A stretch of 64,000 nucleotides of DNA. It comes from JAEVLT01 sp050496765. GTDB lineage: Bacteria; Bacillota; Bacilli; Bacillales; Cytobacillaceae. The DNA lies in the NCBI RefSeq assembly GCF_050496765.1, contig NZ_JBNWEO010000017.1, forward strand, positions 1 to 64,000, given 5' to 3'. A program made the position numbers and the translations under genes. The stretch's first letter is position 1, and every line of letters begins with the position of its first letter. The notes beneath the pieces are model-generated. The model was not told the origin of the DNA. It was given only the letters and a program-made list of their open reading frames with translations, and did not search any database. Shown here in pieces: positions 7,803 through 15,368 of this stretch.

Positions 7803-9625
7803 GACCATTCATCCTCTTCTGAACGCTCATATGGAAGCGAGAATGCAATCTCGGTTCCTTTTCCTTCTTCACTTGTTGCCCAAATGCTGCCGCCATGTGC
7901 CTGAACCATCTCTTTTGCAATGGCAAGACCCAATCCTGTTCCGCCTAATTTCCTTGATCTTGCTTTATCTACCCGGTAAAAACGCTCGAAAATTTTTCCA
8001 ATATTCTCTTTTGGAATTCCCATTCCTTGGTCGGCGACACTGACAATTACTTTCTCTTCCTCTTCCTTTATCGAGAAAGTAATCTGTCCCCCTTCTGGAG
8101 AATATTTGATTGCATTTGAAATGATATTGTATAAAACTTGCGTAATTTTATCTTCATCGATTTCCAAAAGAATGGAGTGCCCAGGCAGCTCCCGTTTAAA
8201 TGTCAGATTTTGTTCTTTTGCCATTTCAAAACGGTCAATAATTTGATTGAAAAAGTCGACTAAATCCACCCATTCTTTTGTTAACTGATAATCGGTACTG
8301 TCCATCTTGGAAAGCTGGAGCAAATCATTTACAAGGCGGATCATCCGCTCTGTTTCTGTTCTTGTAACCTCCAAAAAGTTTGGAGCGATTTCTTCATCTC
8401 TCCAGGCGCCATCTGCTAATGCCTCCAAATAACTCCGCATTGTCGTCAATGGTGTCCTTAATTCATGCGAAACATTTGCAACAAATTCGCGCCGCTCCAT
8501 ATTGATTTTTTCCTGTTCAGTAATGTCGTGAAGAACCGTAATTAAGCCGTTAACAAACCCCGTTTCTTTTTGAATAACAGAAAGATTTGCCCGCAAAATA
8601 TATGGCTTATTTTTCGTGCTATAATCCAAAATCAGCGAATCCTTTTCTTCGATTAAATCTTCGAAAGTATATTGGTCGCTTAAACCAAGCAGCGAAACAA
8701 TTGGCTGCGACAGCACTGTTTCACGTGAAACATCCAGCATCTCCGCAGCGGGATCGTTAATTAAAATCACCCGGCCTTTCCGGTCTGTTGCAATCACTCC
8801 ATCGGTCATATAAGAAAGGACAGACGAAAGTTTTCTTCGCTCGCCTTCGGTCATCGCCTGAGCTTCTTGAAGTTTTTTCGTTAAGTTATTAAACGTAATC
8901 GCAAGTGTACCAATTTCATCAAAGCCATATACTTTTACTTTCCGTGAAAAATTGCCTTTCGTCATTGCCAGTGCTTGTTTTTTCATATCAGCAATCGGCC
9001 TTGTGATCGTTTGTGCCAGCAAAATCCCTAATACGGCAGTGATCGATAATGCAATGGCTGTTCCAGTGGCAAAAATCCGATTAATTGTTTTCATTTGTTC
9101 AAATACATTTTCAATTTTCGCCACTACATAAATGGCACCGATAACTTTTTTGCCTGATTTAATCGGCGTTGATAAGACCCAAAGCCGATGGCCTGATTGC
9201 GGATCAATTAAAATGCTGCTCTGGTCTTCTTCTAAAATAATCGATTGCTTGATTCGCAATTCCGTTGTTCTTGAACCAACAAGGCCTTGATTGCTTGGAG
9301 AAGATGTCCCGAGAATTTTCAGCGATCTCGCATCAATCACTCGTACTTCTGAAATATCGACTGCAGAGAAATCCTTAAGAACTTTTTTTATGTCCTCTTC
9401 CAGCGTCGGGTCATCCGCTGTGCGCTGTTTCTGCATTTCTTCAACGACATTGTAAGCGAGCAAGTTCACCCGTGCTTTCAAGGATGTTTGAAAGTTTGTC
9501 CTTAGCGTCTCTTCCAGTTGCTTAACAAAGTAAACCCCAATGATCTGCATCGCAACCAATAAAAGCAGAACATAAATGATAACAAACTTTACATGAATCG
9601 AGCGAAAAAATCCTACTCTTCTCAT
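7799..9625 (-). CDS. walK: sensor histidine kinase WalK
   Basis: The essential cell-wall sensor kinase, 608 residues. Transmembrane helices at about 12-31 and 184-206 enclose an extracytoplasmic PAS-like domain. These are followed by HAMP (about 207-258), a cytoplasmic PAS domain (about 263-370), HisKA with the phosphoacceptor H387 in ANVSHELRTP, and an ATPase domain with NAIKYSPEGG and GTGLGLAI. It phosphorylates WalR to control autolysin genes. A perfect parS site lies within the coding sequence. The start is six bases from the walR stop. Confidence 0.96.
   Translation of the reverse strand: MRRVGFFRSIHVKFVIIYVLLLLVAMQIIGVYFVKQLEETLRTNFQTSLKARVNLLAYNVVEEMQKQRTADDPTLEEDIKKVLKDFSAVDISEVRVIDARSLKILGTSSPSNQGLVGSRTTELRIKQSIILEEDQSSILIDPQSGHRLWVLSTPIKSGKKVIGAIYVVAKIENVFEQMKTINRIFATGTAIALSITAVLGILLAQTITRPIADMKKQALAMTKGNFSRKVKVYGFDEIGTLAITFNNLTKKLQEAQAMTEGERRKLSSVLSYMTDGVIATDRKGRVILINDPAAEMLDVSRETVLSQPIVSLLGLSDQYTFEDLIEEKDSLILDYSTKNKPYILRANLSVIQKETGFVNGLITVLHDITEQEKINMERREFVANVSHELRTPLTTMRSYLEALADGAWRDEEIAPNFLEVTRTETERMIRLVNDLLQLSKMDSTDYQLTKEWVDLVDFFNQIIDRFEMAKEQNLTFKRELPGHSILLEIDEDKITQVLYNIISNAIKYSPEGGQITFSIKEEEEKVIVSVADQGMGIPKENIGKIFERFYRVDKARSRKLGGTGLGLAIAKEMVQAHGGSIWATSEEGKGTEIAFSLPYERSEEDEWS
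8717..8732. promoter_or_regulatory. parS site inside walK
   Basis: The 16-bp palindrome TGTTTCACGTGAAACA matches the Bacillus parS consensus TGTTNCACGTGAAACA exactly. ParB/Spo0J loads and spreads from such sites, which cluster around the origin. The surrounding codons still encode WalK normally. Confidence 0.93.
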
Positions 9626-9631
9626 CTACAT

Positions 9632-10342
9632 TTACTCCTGCTCAGGATTGCGCAAATAGTATCCAACCCCGCGGCGGGTAACAATCCATGCTGGGTGGCT
9701 TGGGCTGTCTTCAATTTTTTCCCGCAGCCTCCTGACGGTAACGTCAACCGTTCGAACATCGCCAAAATAGTCATAACCCCAAACGGTTTGCAGCAAATGT
9801 TCTCTTGTCATTACTTGTCCAATATGTTTCGCTAAATAATGGAGCAGTTCAAATTCGCGGTGGGTTAATTCAATGACTTCTCCTCGCTTCGAAACAACAT
9901 AGGCATCGGGATGGATGACAAGAGAGCCAATTTCAATTTCATTTGTGTCCTCATCTGGAACAGATTGGCTGGAGAGCTGCTGATGACGCCGCAGATTGGC
10001 TTTAACCCTTGCAATTAATTCCCTTGTGCTAAATGGTTTTGTTACGTAATCGTCTGCACCAAGCTCCAAGCCAAGTACTTTGTCAATTTCTGAGTCTTTG
10101 GCCGTCAGCATAATGATCGGCATTTCATACTTTTTTCGGATTTCGCGGCATACTTCCATCCCGTCACGCATGGGAAGCATGATATCAAGCAAAATCAAGT
10201 CCGGCTGAATTTCATCCACCATCTCGACTGCTTCGTTCCCGTCATAAGCACAATAAACATCAAAACCTTCTTTTTTTAAATTAAATCGCAAAATATCTGC
10301 AATCGGTTTTTCATCATCTACAACTAGAATTTTTTTCTCCAT
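9632..10342 (-). CDS. walR: response regulator WalR
   Basis: OmpR-family regulator of peptidoglycan hydrolases and wall metabolism, 236 residues. Receiver domain 1-120 with phosphoacceptor D53 in LILLDIMLP, then a winged-helix domain (about 135-233) with the recognition helix region RTVDVTVRRLREKIE. The ATG at 10342 has AAAGGGG eight bases upstream; the GTG at 10360 lies too close to that site to be the start. First gene of the walRKHIJ operon. Confidence 0.96.
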   Translation of the reverse strand: MEKKILVVDDEKPIADILRFNLKKEGFDVYCAYDGNEAVEMVDEIQPDLILLDIMLPMRDGMEVCREIRKKYEMPIIMLTAKDSEIDKVLGLELGADDYVTKPFSTRELIARVKANLRRHQQLSSQSVPDEDTNEIEIGSLVIHPDAYVVSKRGEVIELTHREFELLHYLAKHIGQVMTREHLLQTVWGYDYFGDVRTVDVTVRRLREKIEDSPSHPAWIVTRRGVGYYLRNPEQE

Positions 10343-10503
10343 ACTGGTTGCCCCTTTCACAATGGCGGTCTATATTAATTTCATCACTAAATTATTCGTT
10401 CTCAGATCTATTTCTTAGTCCTAAAAGAGTCTATTTACTCTATCTTACTTTACCATGTTATTTGTCGTAATTCATCTTTTAACAACAATTGACAGCAATC
10501 GGT

Positions 10504-10536
10504 AAAAAAAAGCCTCTAGGAATACTAGAGACTTTA
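10504..10536 (-). terminator. terminator at the end of the M23 peptidase gene
   Basis: On the minus strand GTCTCTAG and CTAGAGGC form a stem with a short loop and eight Ts. It starts right at the stop codon and isolates the peptidase gene from walR. Confidence 0.82.
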
Positions 10537-12003
10537 CATACTAACGTAGTTTAATGGATTTTGCAGCTGCCCATTTTTGTAGACTTCAAAATGAAGGTGG
10601 ATACCTGTAGAGTCTCCGGTTGACCCCATTACTCCAATGGCCGAGCCTTTTTCGACACTTTGGCCTGGACGGACGCCTATGGATGCCATATGAGCGTAAA
10701 CAGTCCGAAAACCATTTTGATGGTCGATTACTACTTTGTTTCCATATCCGCCATCCCAGCCAGCTGAAACCACTACACCATTATCGGCTGCTTTAATTGT
10801 CCGGTTGCTTGGTCTGGCGATGTCAATCCCTTTGTGAAGTTTATTCCAGCGCACCCCTTGTTGGCTTGAAATATAGCCGCCGACCGTTGGCCAAACAAAG
10901 CTCCCCTCACCACGAGATGGAATAACTTTTGTCCCTTTTACAATCACTTTTTTAACCGGCTGTTTGAGGACATTTTGGCTGATAACATTCTTGGCTGTTG
11001 TCGTGCCATTTTGCTCCGTTATTTTGTATGTGACAGCTTGGAGTCCGTCTTGCCCTTCTTGCTTCACCTTTGTTTCACCTGTAGGCAGATTCGGATCTTC
11101 AATGACTTCATTTTGGTATGGAATCGGTTCTTGTTGGTTTACTTCTTTTTCAACAATAACATCAAGATACGATTTTGGTACCGTTATATTGATTTCCCGA
11201 CTAATTTTTAAGACTGAATTTTCATTTAAACCAGGATTGATTGCAAGTAATTCAGCTAATTTTAACTGATGATCATTTGCAATTGATCCAAGTACATCTC
11301 CGTCTTTTACCTGATATTTCTTTTCTTCTACCGTTCCTTTTTGTAAAAAGGTCACAGCATTGTCAGCTGTCAATATTTTTTCCGGTGCAGCCTTTGCGTC
11401 CGCAAATGAAACATTTTTGGATAAACGAACGTCTACTATTCGTGTCTCGTTATTTTTAAGCGCCGGTAAGGAAGCTGGTGTATTTTTTCTAGCCTCAAGC
11501 TCTTTTAACTGCTCTTCCGTCACATATTGAAGTTTAAGTTTTTTTATGACTTCTTCTGCCGTGCTGCTGTTATCAAGGTAAACAATTGGCTGCCCATCGA
11601 TGACGATTGCAGATGCCTTTACTTGCAGTTGGAAAAAGTTTTTTAACTTCTCAATTGTTTTTTCATTGTCTGCAGTAGAATGGAAAACCTGTTCAGGTAT
11701 GTATTTAAGTTGTGATGAAAGCTGAAGATTGAGATCTTTATTTGCTTCTGCTAATGTGTTTACTTTTTCTTTTAGTGTTTGGTCAATTTGTTTTTTATCA
11801 GAAACTGTGCCTACAAATGTATCGTTTAGATAAACGTAGTAGATGGTTGTTAAATTTGAAGCGCTTGCATTGGCTGTTGGGCTGCTGCTGAAAATAAGCG
11901 CTGATGCTGCAATTGCGGATACAAGAGCCGTTTTTATGCCGGCTTTCTTGATCGGTTTGTTGTTGCTCATTAGATTGGATATTCTTTGTTTTTGGAACGC
12001 CAT
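10534..12003 (-). CDS. secreted LysM-G5-M23 cell-wall endopeptidase
   Basis: A 489-residue wall hydrolase that probably cuts peptide crosslinks of peptidoglycan. A signal peptide or membrane anchor spans about residues 20-47 (ends near ANASASN). Residues 50-215 are lysine-rich with no domain I recognise. LysM at 229-276, G5 at about 280-358 and M23 at 386-484 follow. Zinc ligands are H390 and D394 (HKGID) and H471 (HLHFE). AGGGAGGA precedes the ATG. Its position beside walR, with a WalR-like box upstream, suggests it is a WalR target. Confidence 0.9.
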   Translation of the reverse strand: MAFQKQRISNLMSNNKPIKKAGIKTALVSAIAASALIFSSSPTANASASNLTTIYYVYLNDTFVGTVSDKKQIDQTLKEKVNTLAEANKDLNLQLSSQLKYIPEQVFHSTADNEKTIEKLKNFFQLQVKASAIVIDGQPIVYLDNSSTAEEVIKKLKLQYVTEEQLKELEARKNTPASLPALKNNETRIVDVRLSKNVSFADAKAAPEKILTADNAVTFLQKGTVEEKKYQVKDGDVLGSIANDHQLKLAELLAINPGLNENSVLKISREINITVPKSYLDVIVEKEVNQQEPIPYQNEVIEDPNLPTGETKVKQEGQDGLQAVTYKITEQNGTTTAKNVISQNVLKQPVKKVIVKGTKVIPSRGEGSFVWPTVGGYISSQQGVRWNKLHKGIDIARPSNRTIKAADNGVVVSAGWDGGYGNKVVIDHQNGFRTVYAHMASIGVRPGQSVEKGSAIGVMGSTGDSTGIHLHFEVYKNGQLQNPLNYVSM

Positions 12004-12124
12004 TACTTATCCTCCCTAAGATACAGAACAAATCTTCTAAACTAGTTCTTATGGTCTATTAATCAATTTTTTCACCTTTTAACTTTACCATATTTACTAT
12101 AAAAAAGATGAGAAGCCTTGGTAA

Positions 12125-12141
12125 TGTAACAAAAATGTATA
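12125..12141 (+). promoter_or_regulatory. WalR-like box upstream of the M23 peptidase gene
   Basis: TGTAAC, five As, then TGTATA resembles the WalR direct repeat TGTWAH-N5-TGTWAH with one mismatch in the second half. It lies about 125 bases upstream of the peptidase start on the opposite strand. The rest of 12004-12368 is AT-rich, and I found no gene there. Confidence 0.4.
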
Positions 12142-12368
12142 ATTGCTGTCATTTTATGACGATAAATAGTAATTTGTGGAATCGTTCAGATTAAGGAATT
12201 AATACTTTGTTAATGATGAAAACCTATTAAAACCTTGAAAATACAAGGTTTTTCTTCAAGGATGGACAGATACATTTTGGATTACAAAATAGGACAAGTT
12301 TTTTATTTTTTTGCAAAAATTGGTTCAGATTTTACGACAGTATTACGAAGGTAACAAAGATAACCACA

Positions 12369-12400
12369 GAAAAGGAGTTTGCGCTTGGCAAACTCCTTTC
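12369..12400 (-). terminator. terminator of the tRNA cluster
   Basis: AAAGGAGTTTG and CAAACTCCTTT form an 11-bp perfect stem followed on the minus strand by a short T-run, just after tRNA-Phe. Confidence 0.85.
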
Positions 12401-12405
12401 AAGGA

Positions 12406-12478
12406 TGGCTCGGGACGGAATCGAACCGCCGACACAAGGATTTTCAGTCCTTTGCTCTACCGACTGAGCTACCGAGCC
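12406..12478 (-). tRNA. tRNA-Phe (anticodon GAA)
   Basis: A 73-base cloverleaf with acceptor GGCTCGG/CCGAGCC, anticodon loop CTGAAAA (GAA) and T-loop GGTTCGATTCC. The 3' CCA is not encoded (TCC follows the discriminator A). Last of four tRNAs in one leftward transcript. Confidence 0.97.
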
Positions 12479-12512
12479 GTATATTTCTTTATCTTCTGTA
12501 GGTTATGTAGGA

Positions 12513-12589
12513 TGGCGGTCCGGACGGGACTCGAACCCGCGACCTCCTGCGTGACAGGCAGGCATTCTAACCAGCTGAACTACCGGACC
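12513..12589 (-). tRNA. tRNA-Asp (anticodon GTC)
   Basis: A 77-base cloverleaf including an encoded CCA. Acceptor GGTCCGG/CCGGACC, anticodon loop CTGTCAC (GTC), T-loop GGTTCGAGTCC. Confidence 0.97.
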
Positions 12590-12599
12590 AAAATTGTTA

Positions 12600-12671
12600 T
12601 GACCCCTACGGGATTCGAACCCGTGTTACCGCCGTGAAAGGGCGGTGTCTTAACCGCTTGACCAAGGGGCC
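12600..12671 (-). tRNA. tRNA-Glu (anticodon TTC)
   Basis: A 72-base cloverleaf with anticodon loop CTTTCAC (TTC) and T-loop GGTTCGAATCC. The acceptor stem GGCCCCT/AGGGGTC contains one G-T pair. CCA is not encoded. Confidence 0.96.
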
Positions 12672-12688
12672 ATGTTTAGTTAAATGAA

Positions 12689-12764
12689 TGGTGAGCCATG
12701 AAGGACTCGAACCTTCGACCCTCTGATTAAAAGTCAGATGCTCTACCGACTGAGCTAATGGCTC
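12689..12764 (-). tRNA. tRNA-Lys (anticodon TTT)
   Basis: A 76-base cloverleaf including encoded CCA. Acceptor GAGCCAT/ATGGCTC, anticodon loop CTTTTAA (TTT). Its 5' part is duplicated upstream at 12868-12897. Confidence 0.97.
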
Positions 12765-12867
12765 GTATTAAATTTGTACCCTAAGAAATGATTTCCTTCG
12801 TCAGATGCTCGAAAAATCTCCCGATCTTTCTCGCAACTCGCTGTTTATTCAAGATGCTTTGCTCGTT

Positions 12868-12897
12868 GCTCTACCGACTGAGCTAATGGCTCGTATT
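12868..12897 (-). pseudogene. partial tRNA-Lys copy (5' part only)
   Basis: Thirty bases identical to 12739-12768: the 5' half of tRNA-Lys (acceptor 5' strand and D arm) plus four leader bases. The anticodon arm and 3' half are missing and replaced by unrelated sequence, although CAGATGCTC recurs near 12803. It lies in the leader of the tRNA transcript. Confidence 0.8.
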
Positions 12898-12940
12898 GGT
12901 TATTTTTCTAAATGTTTCTCTAAACTTGACGACGTTTTTA

Positions 12941-12970
12941 ATAATATCATATGCAAATAGAGATTAGCAA
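12941..12970 (-). promoter_or_regulatory. promoter of the Lys-Glu-Asp-Phe tRNA cluster
   Basis: On the minus strand TTGCTA, an 18-base spacer and TATTAT with an extended TGA before it form a reasonable SigA promoter. It lies upstream of both the partial and full tRNA-Lys. Confidence 0.55.
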
Positions 12971-12990
12971 TAGGTTTTTTAAAAAATATT

Positions 12991-13018
12991 TATGCTTTCA
13001 GAATTTATGGATATACAT
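12991..13018. repeat. 28-bp dispersed repeat, second copy
   Basis: Matches 3383-3410 at 26 of 28 positions. Both copies lie in noncoding DNA. Function unknown. Confidence 0.6.
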
Positions 13019-13138
13019 AACGATGTAAGAAAAACCGGGGAAAAACCGCCCGATCCTTTTTTGTTTGGTTCTGACAACTAGTCTGTTGATTTCCGCTCCA
13101 GGTGCACGCTTTCCGGAGGCGTTCGCCGAGTCACTAGT
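13019..13138. other. noncoding stretch with a common Bacillaceae repeat fragment
   Basis: Contains TTGATTTCCGCTCCAGGTGC and CGCTTTCCGGAGGCG, which resemble a short interspersed repeat seen between genes in many Bacillus genomes (from memory; not checked). It runs straight into the 52-bp array through ACTAGTGACCGG, which imitates a repeat boundary. Confidence 0.3.
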
Positions 13139-13835
13139 GACCGGTTCACCCTAAAAAATTGGAGAATCGGGCATTAGAGAAGCCAGTAATGACCGGTTCA
13201 CCCTAAAAAATTGGAGAATCGGGCATTAGGGAAGCTAGTAATGACCGGTTTACCCTAAAAAATTGGAGAATTGGGCATTAGGGAAGCTAGTAATGACCGG
13301 TGAACACTGAAAAACAGGAGAATCGGGCATTAGAGAAGCCAGTAATGACCGGTTTACCCTAAAAAATTGGAGAATCGGGCATTAGAGAAGCTAGTAATGA
13401 CCGGTTTACCCTAAAAAATTGGAGAATCGGGCATTAGGGAAGCTAGTAATGACCGGTGAACACTGAAAAACAGGAGAATCGGGCATTAGAGAAGCCAGTA
13501 ATGACCGGTTTACCCTAAAAAATTGGAGGATCGGGCATTAGGGAAGCTAGTAATGACCGGTGAACACTGAAAAACAGGAGAATCGGGCATTAGAGAAGCC
13601 AGTAATGACCGGTGAACACTGAAAAACAGGAGGGTCGGGCATTAGGGAAGCTAGTAATGACCGGTGAACACTGAAAAACAGGAGAATCGGGCATTAGGGA
13701 AGCTAGTAATGACCGGTTTACCCTAAAAAATTGGAGAATCGGGCATTAGAGAAGCCAGTAATGACCGTTGAACACTGAAAAACAGGAGAATCGGGCATTA
13801 GAGAAGCCAGTAATGACCGGTTTACCCTAAAAAAT
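13139..13835. repeat. tandem array of thirteen and a half 52-bp repeats
   Basis: Thirteen full 52-bp units and a 21-bp partial one lie head to tail. Each begins GACCGG and ends AGTAAT. The left half has two forms, with TTYACCCTAAAAAATTGGAG (A) or TGAACACTGAAAAACAGGAG (B). The right half also has two, AGAGAAGCCAG (a) or AGGGAAGCTAG (b), plus one hybrid. Forms along the array: Aa, Ab, Ab, Ba, A-hybrid, Ab, Ba, Ab, Ba, Bb, Bb, Aa, Ba, A-partial. Each unit contains CATTA-N10-TAATG, a small inverted repeat, and most contain ACCGGT. The unit is not a multiple of three, so it is not a coding repeat. Confidence 0.95.
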
Positions 13836-13844
13836 TTGTATAAT

Positions 13845-13873
13845 GAAAACCCCGCTCCTTTATCAGGGGCAGG
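13845..13873 (-). terminator. probable terminator after purA
   Basis: On the minus strand CCCC, a 12-base loop and GGGG are followed by TTTTC, shortly after the purA stop. The stem is short, so strength is uncertain. Confidence 0.5.
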
Positions 13874-13890
13874 GCATATGAACACTTTGA

Positions 13891-15183
13891 TTAGATTTGT
13901 CTCCAAGGGCTGCTGACCACATTGGTCTGGTTGCGGTCTGGGCCGACAGAGAAGGTTGAAAGCGGAATGCCGACCAATTGGGAAACACGCTCGATGTAAT
14001 GGCGTGCATTTTCCGGTAAATCATTTAATGATTTGCAGCTGGTAATGTCTTCTGTCCAGCCTGGAAGTTCTTCGTAAACAGGCTCGCATTCTTTTAAGAT
14101 ATTCAAGCTTGCCGGGAATTCATCGATCATCTGACCTCTATAGCTGTATGCCGTACAGATTTTTAGCGTCTCAATTCCTGTTAGCACGTCAATTGAATTT
14201 AGCGATAAATCGGTGATGCCGCTGACCCTGCGGGCATGACGGACAACAACGCTGTCAAACCAGCCGACGCGGCGCGGGCGTCCCGTCGTGGTACCATATT
14301 CGCGGCCTACTTCACGGATTTGGTTGCCAATCTCATCATGCAATTCGGTTGGGAACGGGCCATCGCCGACACGCGAAGTGTAGGCTTTGCAAACGCCGAC
14401 AACATGATTAATTTTCGTTGGGCCGACACCAGAGCCAATGGTCACGCCGCCCGCAACCGGATTTGATGAGGTAACAAACGGGTATGTTCCTTGGTCGATG
14501 TCGAGCATAACGCCTTGCGCACCTTCAAACAAAACGCGGCGACCTTCGTCCAAAGCATTATTTAACACGACGGAAGTGTCACATACATATTGTTTAATCT
14601 GTTGGCCGTACTGGTAATATTCTTCTAAAATTTCCTCTTTCGTAAAACCGGTGGTTTCGTAAATCCGCTCGAACAGGCGGTTTTTTTCCTCGAGGTTGCG
14701 CACCAGCTTTTCTTCAAAAACTTCTCGGTCAAGCAGATCGGCAATACGGATCCCAACACGAGCTGCTTTGTCCATGTAAGCCGGGCCAATGCCTTTTTTC
14801 GTTGTCCCGATCTTATTTGCACCTTTCCGCGCTTCTTCCACTTCATCTAATTTTAAATGGTACGGAAGAATCACATGGGCGCGATTGCTGATGCGAAGAT
14901 TATCTGTTGTAACCCCTTTTTCATGAATATAGGCAAGTTCTTCAACCAGTGCTTTCGGATCAACGACCATTCCGTTGCCAATCACACAAATTTTTTCCTT
15001 ATTAAAGATTCCGGATGGAATTAAGTGCAGCTTATACGTTTCTCCATTAAATCGAATGGTATGTCCAGCATTATTACCACCTTGATAGCGCGCAACAACT
15101 TCTGCATTTTCAGAAAGGAAATCGGTAATTTTCCCTTTTCCTTCGTCACCCCATTGGGTTCCAACCACTACAACTGATGACAT
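13891..15183 (-). CDS. purA: adenylosuccinate synthetase
   Basis: Joins IMP and aspartate using GTP, the first committed step from IMP to AMP. The protein is 430 residues, the normal length. The phosphate loop GTQWGDEGKGKI is at 8-19, followed by NNAGHT, the IMP-binding GTTKKGIGPAY and GTTTGRPRRVGWFD. GGAGGTG sits seven bases before the ATG. It stands alone between dnaC and the repeat array, as in B. subtilis, where the gene is under PurR control; I did not find a clear PurBox. Confidence 0.97.
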   Translation of the reverse strand: MSSVVVVGTQWGDEGKGKITDFLSENAEVVARYQGGNNAGHTIRFNGETYKLHLIPSGIFNKEKICVIGNGMVVDPKALVEELAYIHEKGVTTDNLRISNRAHVILPYHLKLDEVEEARKGANKIGTTKKGIGPAYMDKAARVGIRIADLLDREVFEEKLVRNLEEKNRLFERIYETTGFTKEEILEEYYQYGQQIKQYVCDTSVVLNNALDEGRRVLFEGAQGVMLDIDQGTYPFVTSSNPVAGGVTIGSGVGPTKINHVVGVCKAYTSRVGDGPFPTELHDEIGNQIREVGREYGTTTGRPRRVGWFDSVVVRHARRVSGITDLSLNSIDVLTGIETLKICTAYSYRGQMIDEFPASLNILKECEPVYEELPGWTEDITSCKSLNDLPENARHYIERVSQLVGIPLSTFSVGPDRNQTNVVSSPWRQI

Positions 15184-15329
15184 AAAAGCACCTCCGAATG
15201 TTAACCATTCATAAAATTTGAAATGAATCCTTCATTAGTTTACCAATTCACCACAAAAAAATCAATTAAACACGAACATTTAATATTTTAAAAGAAAAAG
15301 ATGTTCGTAAAATACCAAACCATTACTCT

Positions 15330-15367
15330 ATAAAAAAAGGATTAGCACAAATAGGCCAATCCTTTGA
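15330..15367 (-). terminator. terminator after dnaC
   Basis: On the minus strand AAAGGATTGGC and GCTAATCCTTT form a stem with an 8-base loop and seven Ts, immediately after the dnaC stop. Confidence 0.85.
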
Positions 15368-15368
15368 T

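Noticed and set aside
12311..12637. 108-codon plus-strand protein
   Set aside because: It lies across three tRNA genes and the tRNA terminator on the opposite strand.
13139..13835. CRISPR array
   Set aside because: Units are contiguous 52-bp repeats with no unique spacers and no cas genes nearby.
13718..13906. 62-codon protein on the minus strand
   Set aside because: It starts inside the purA end and runs through the terminator and the noncoding 52-bp repeats, whose length breaks any reading frame.
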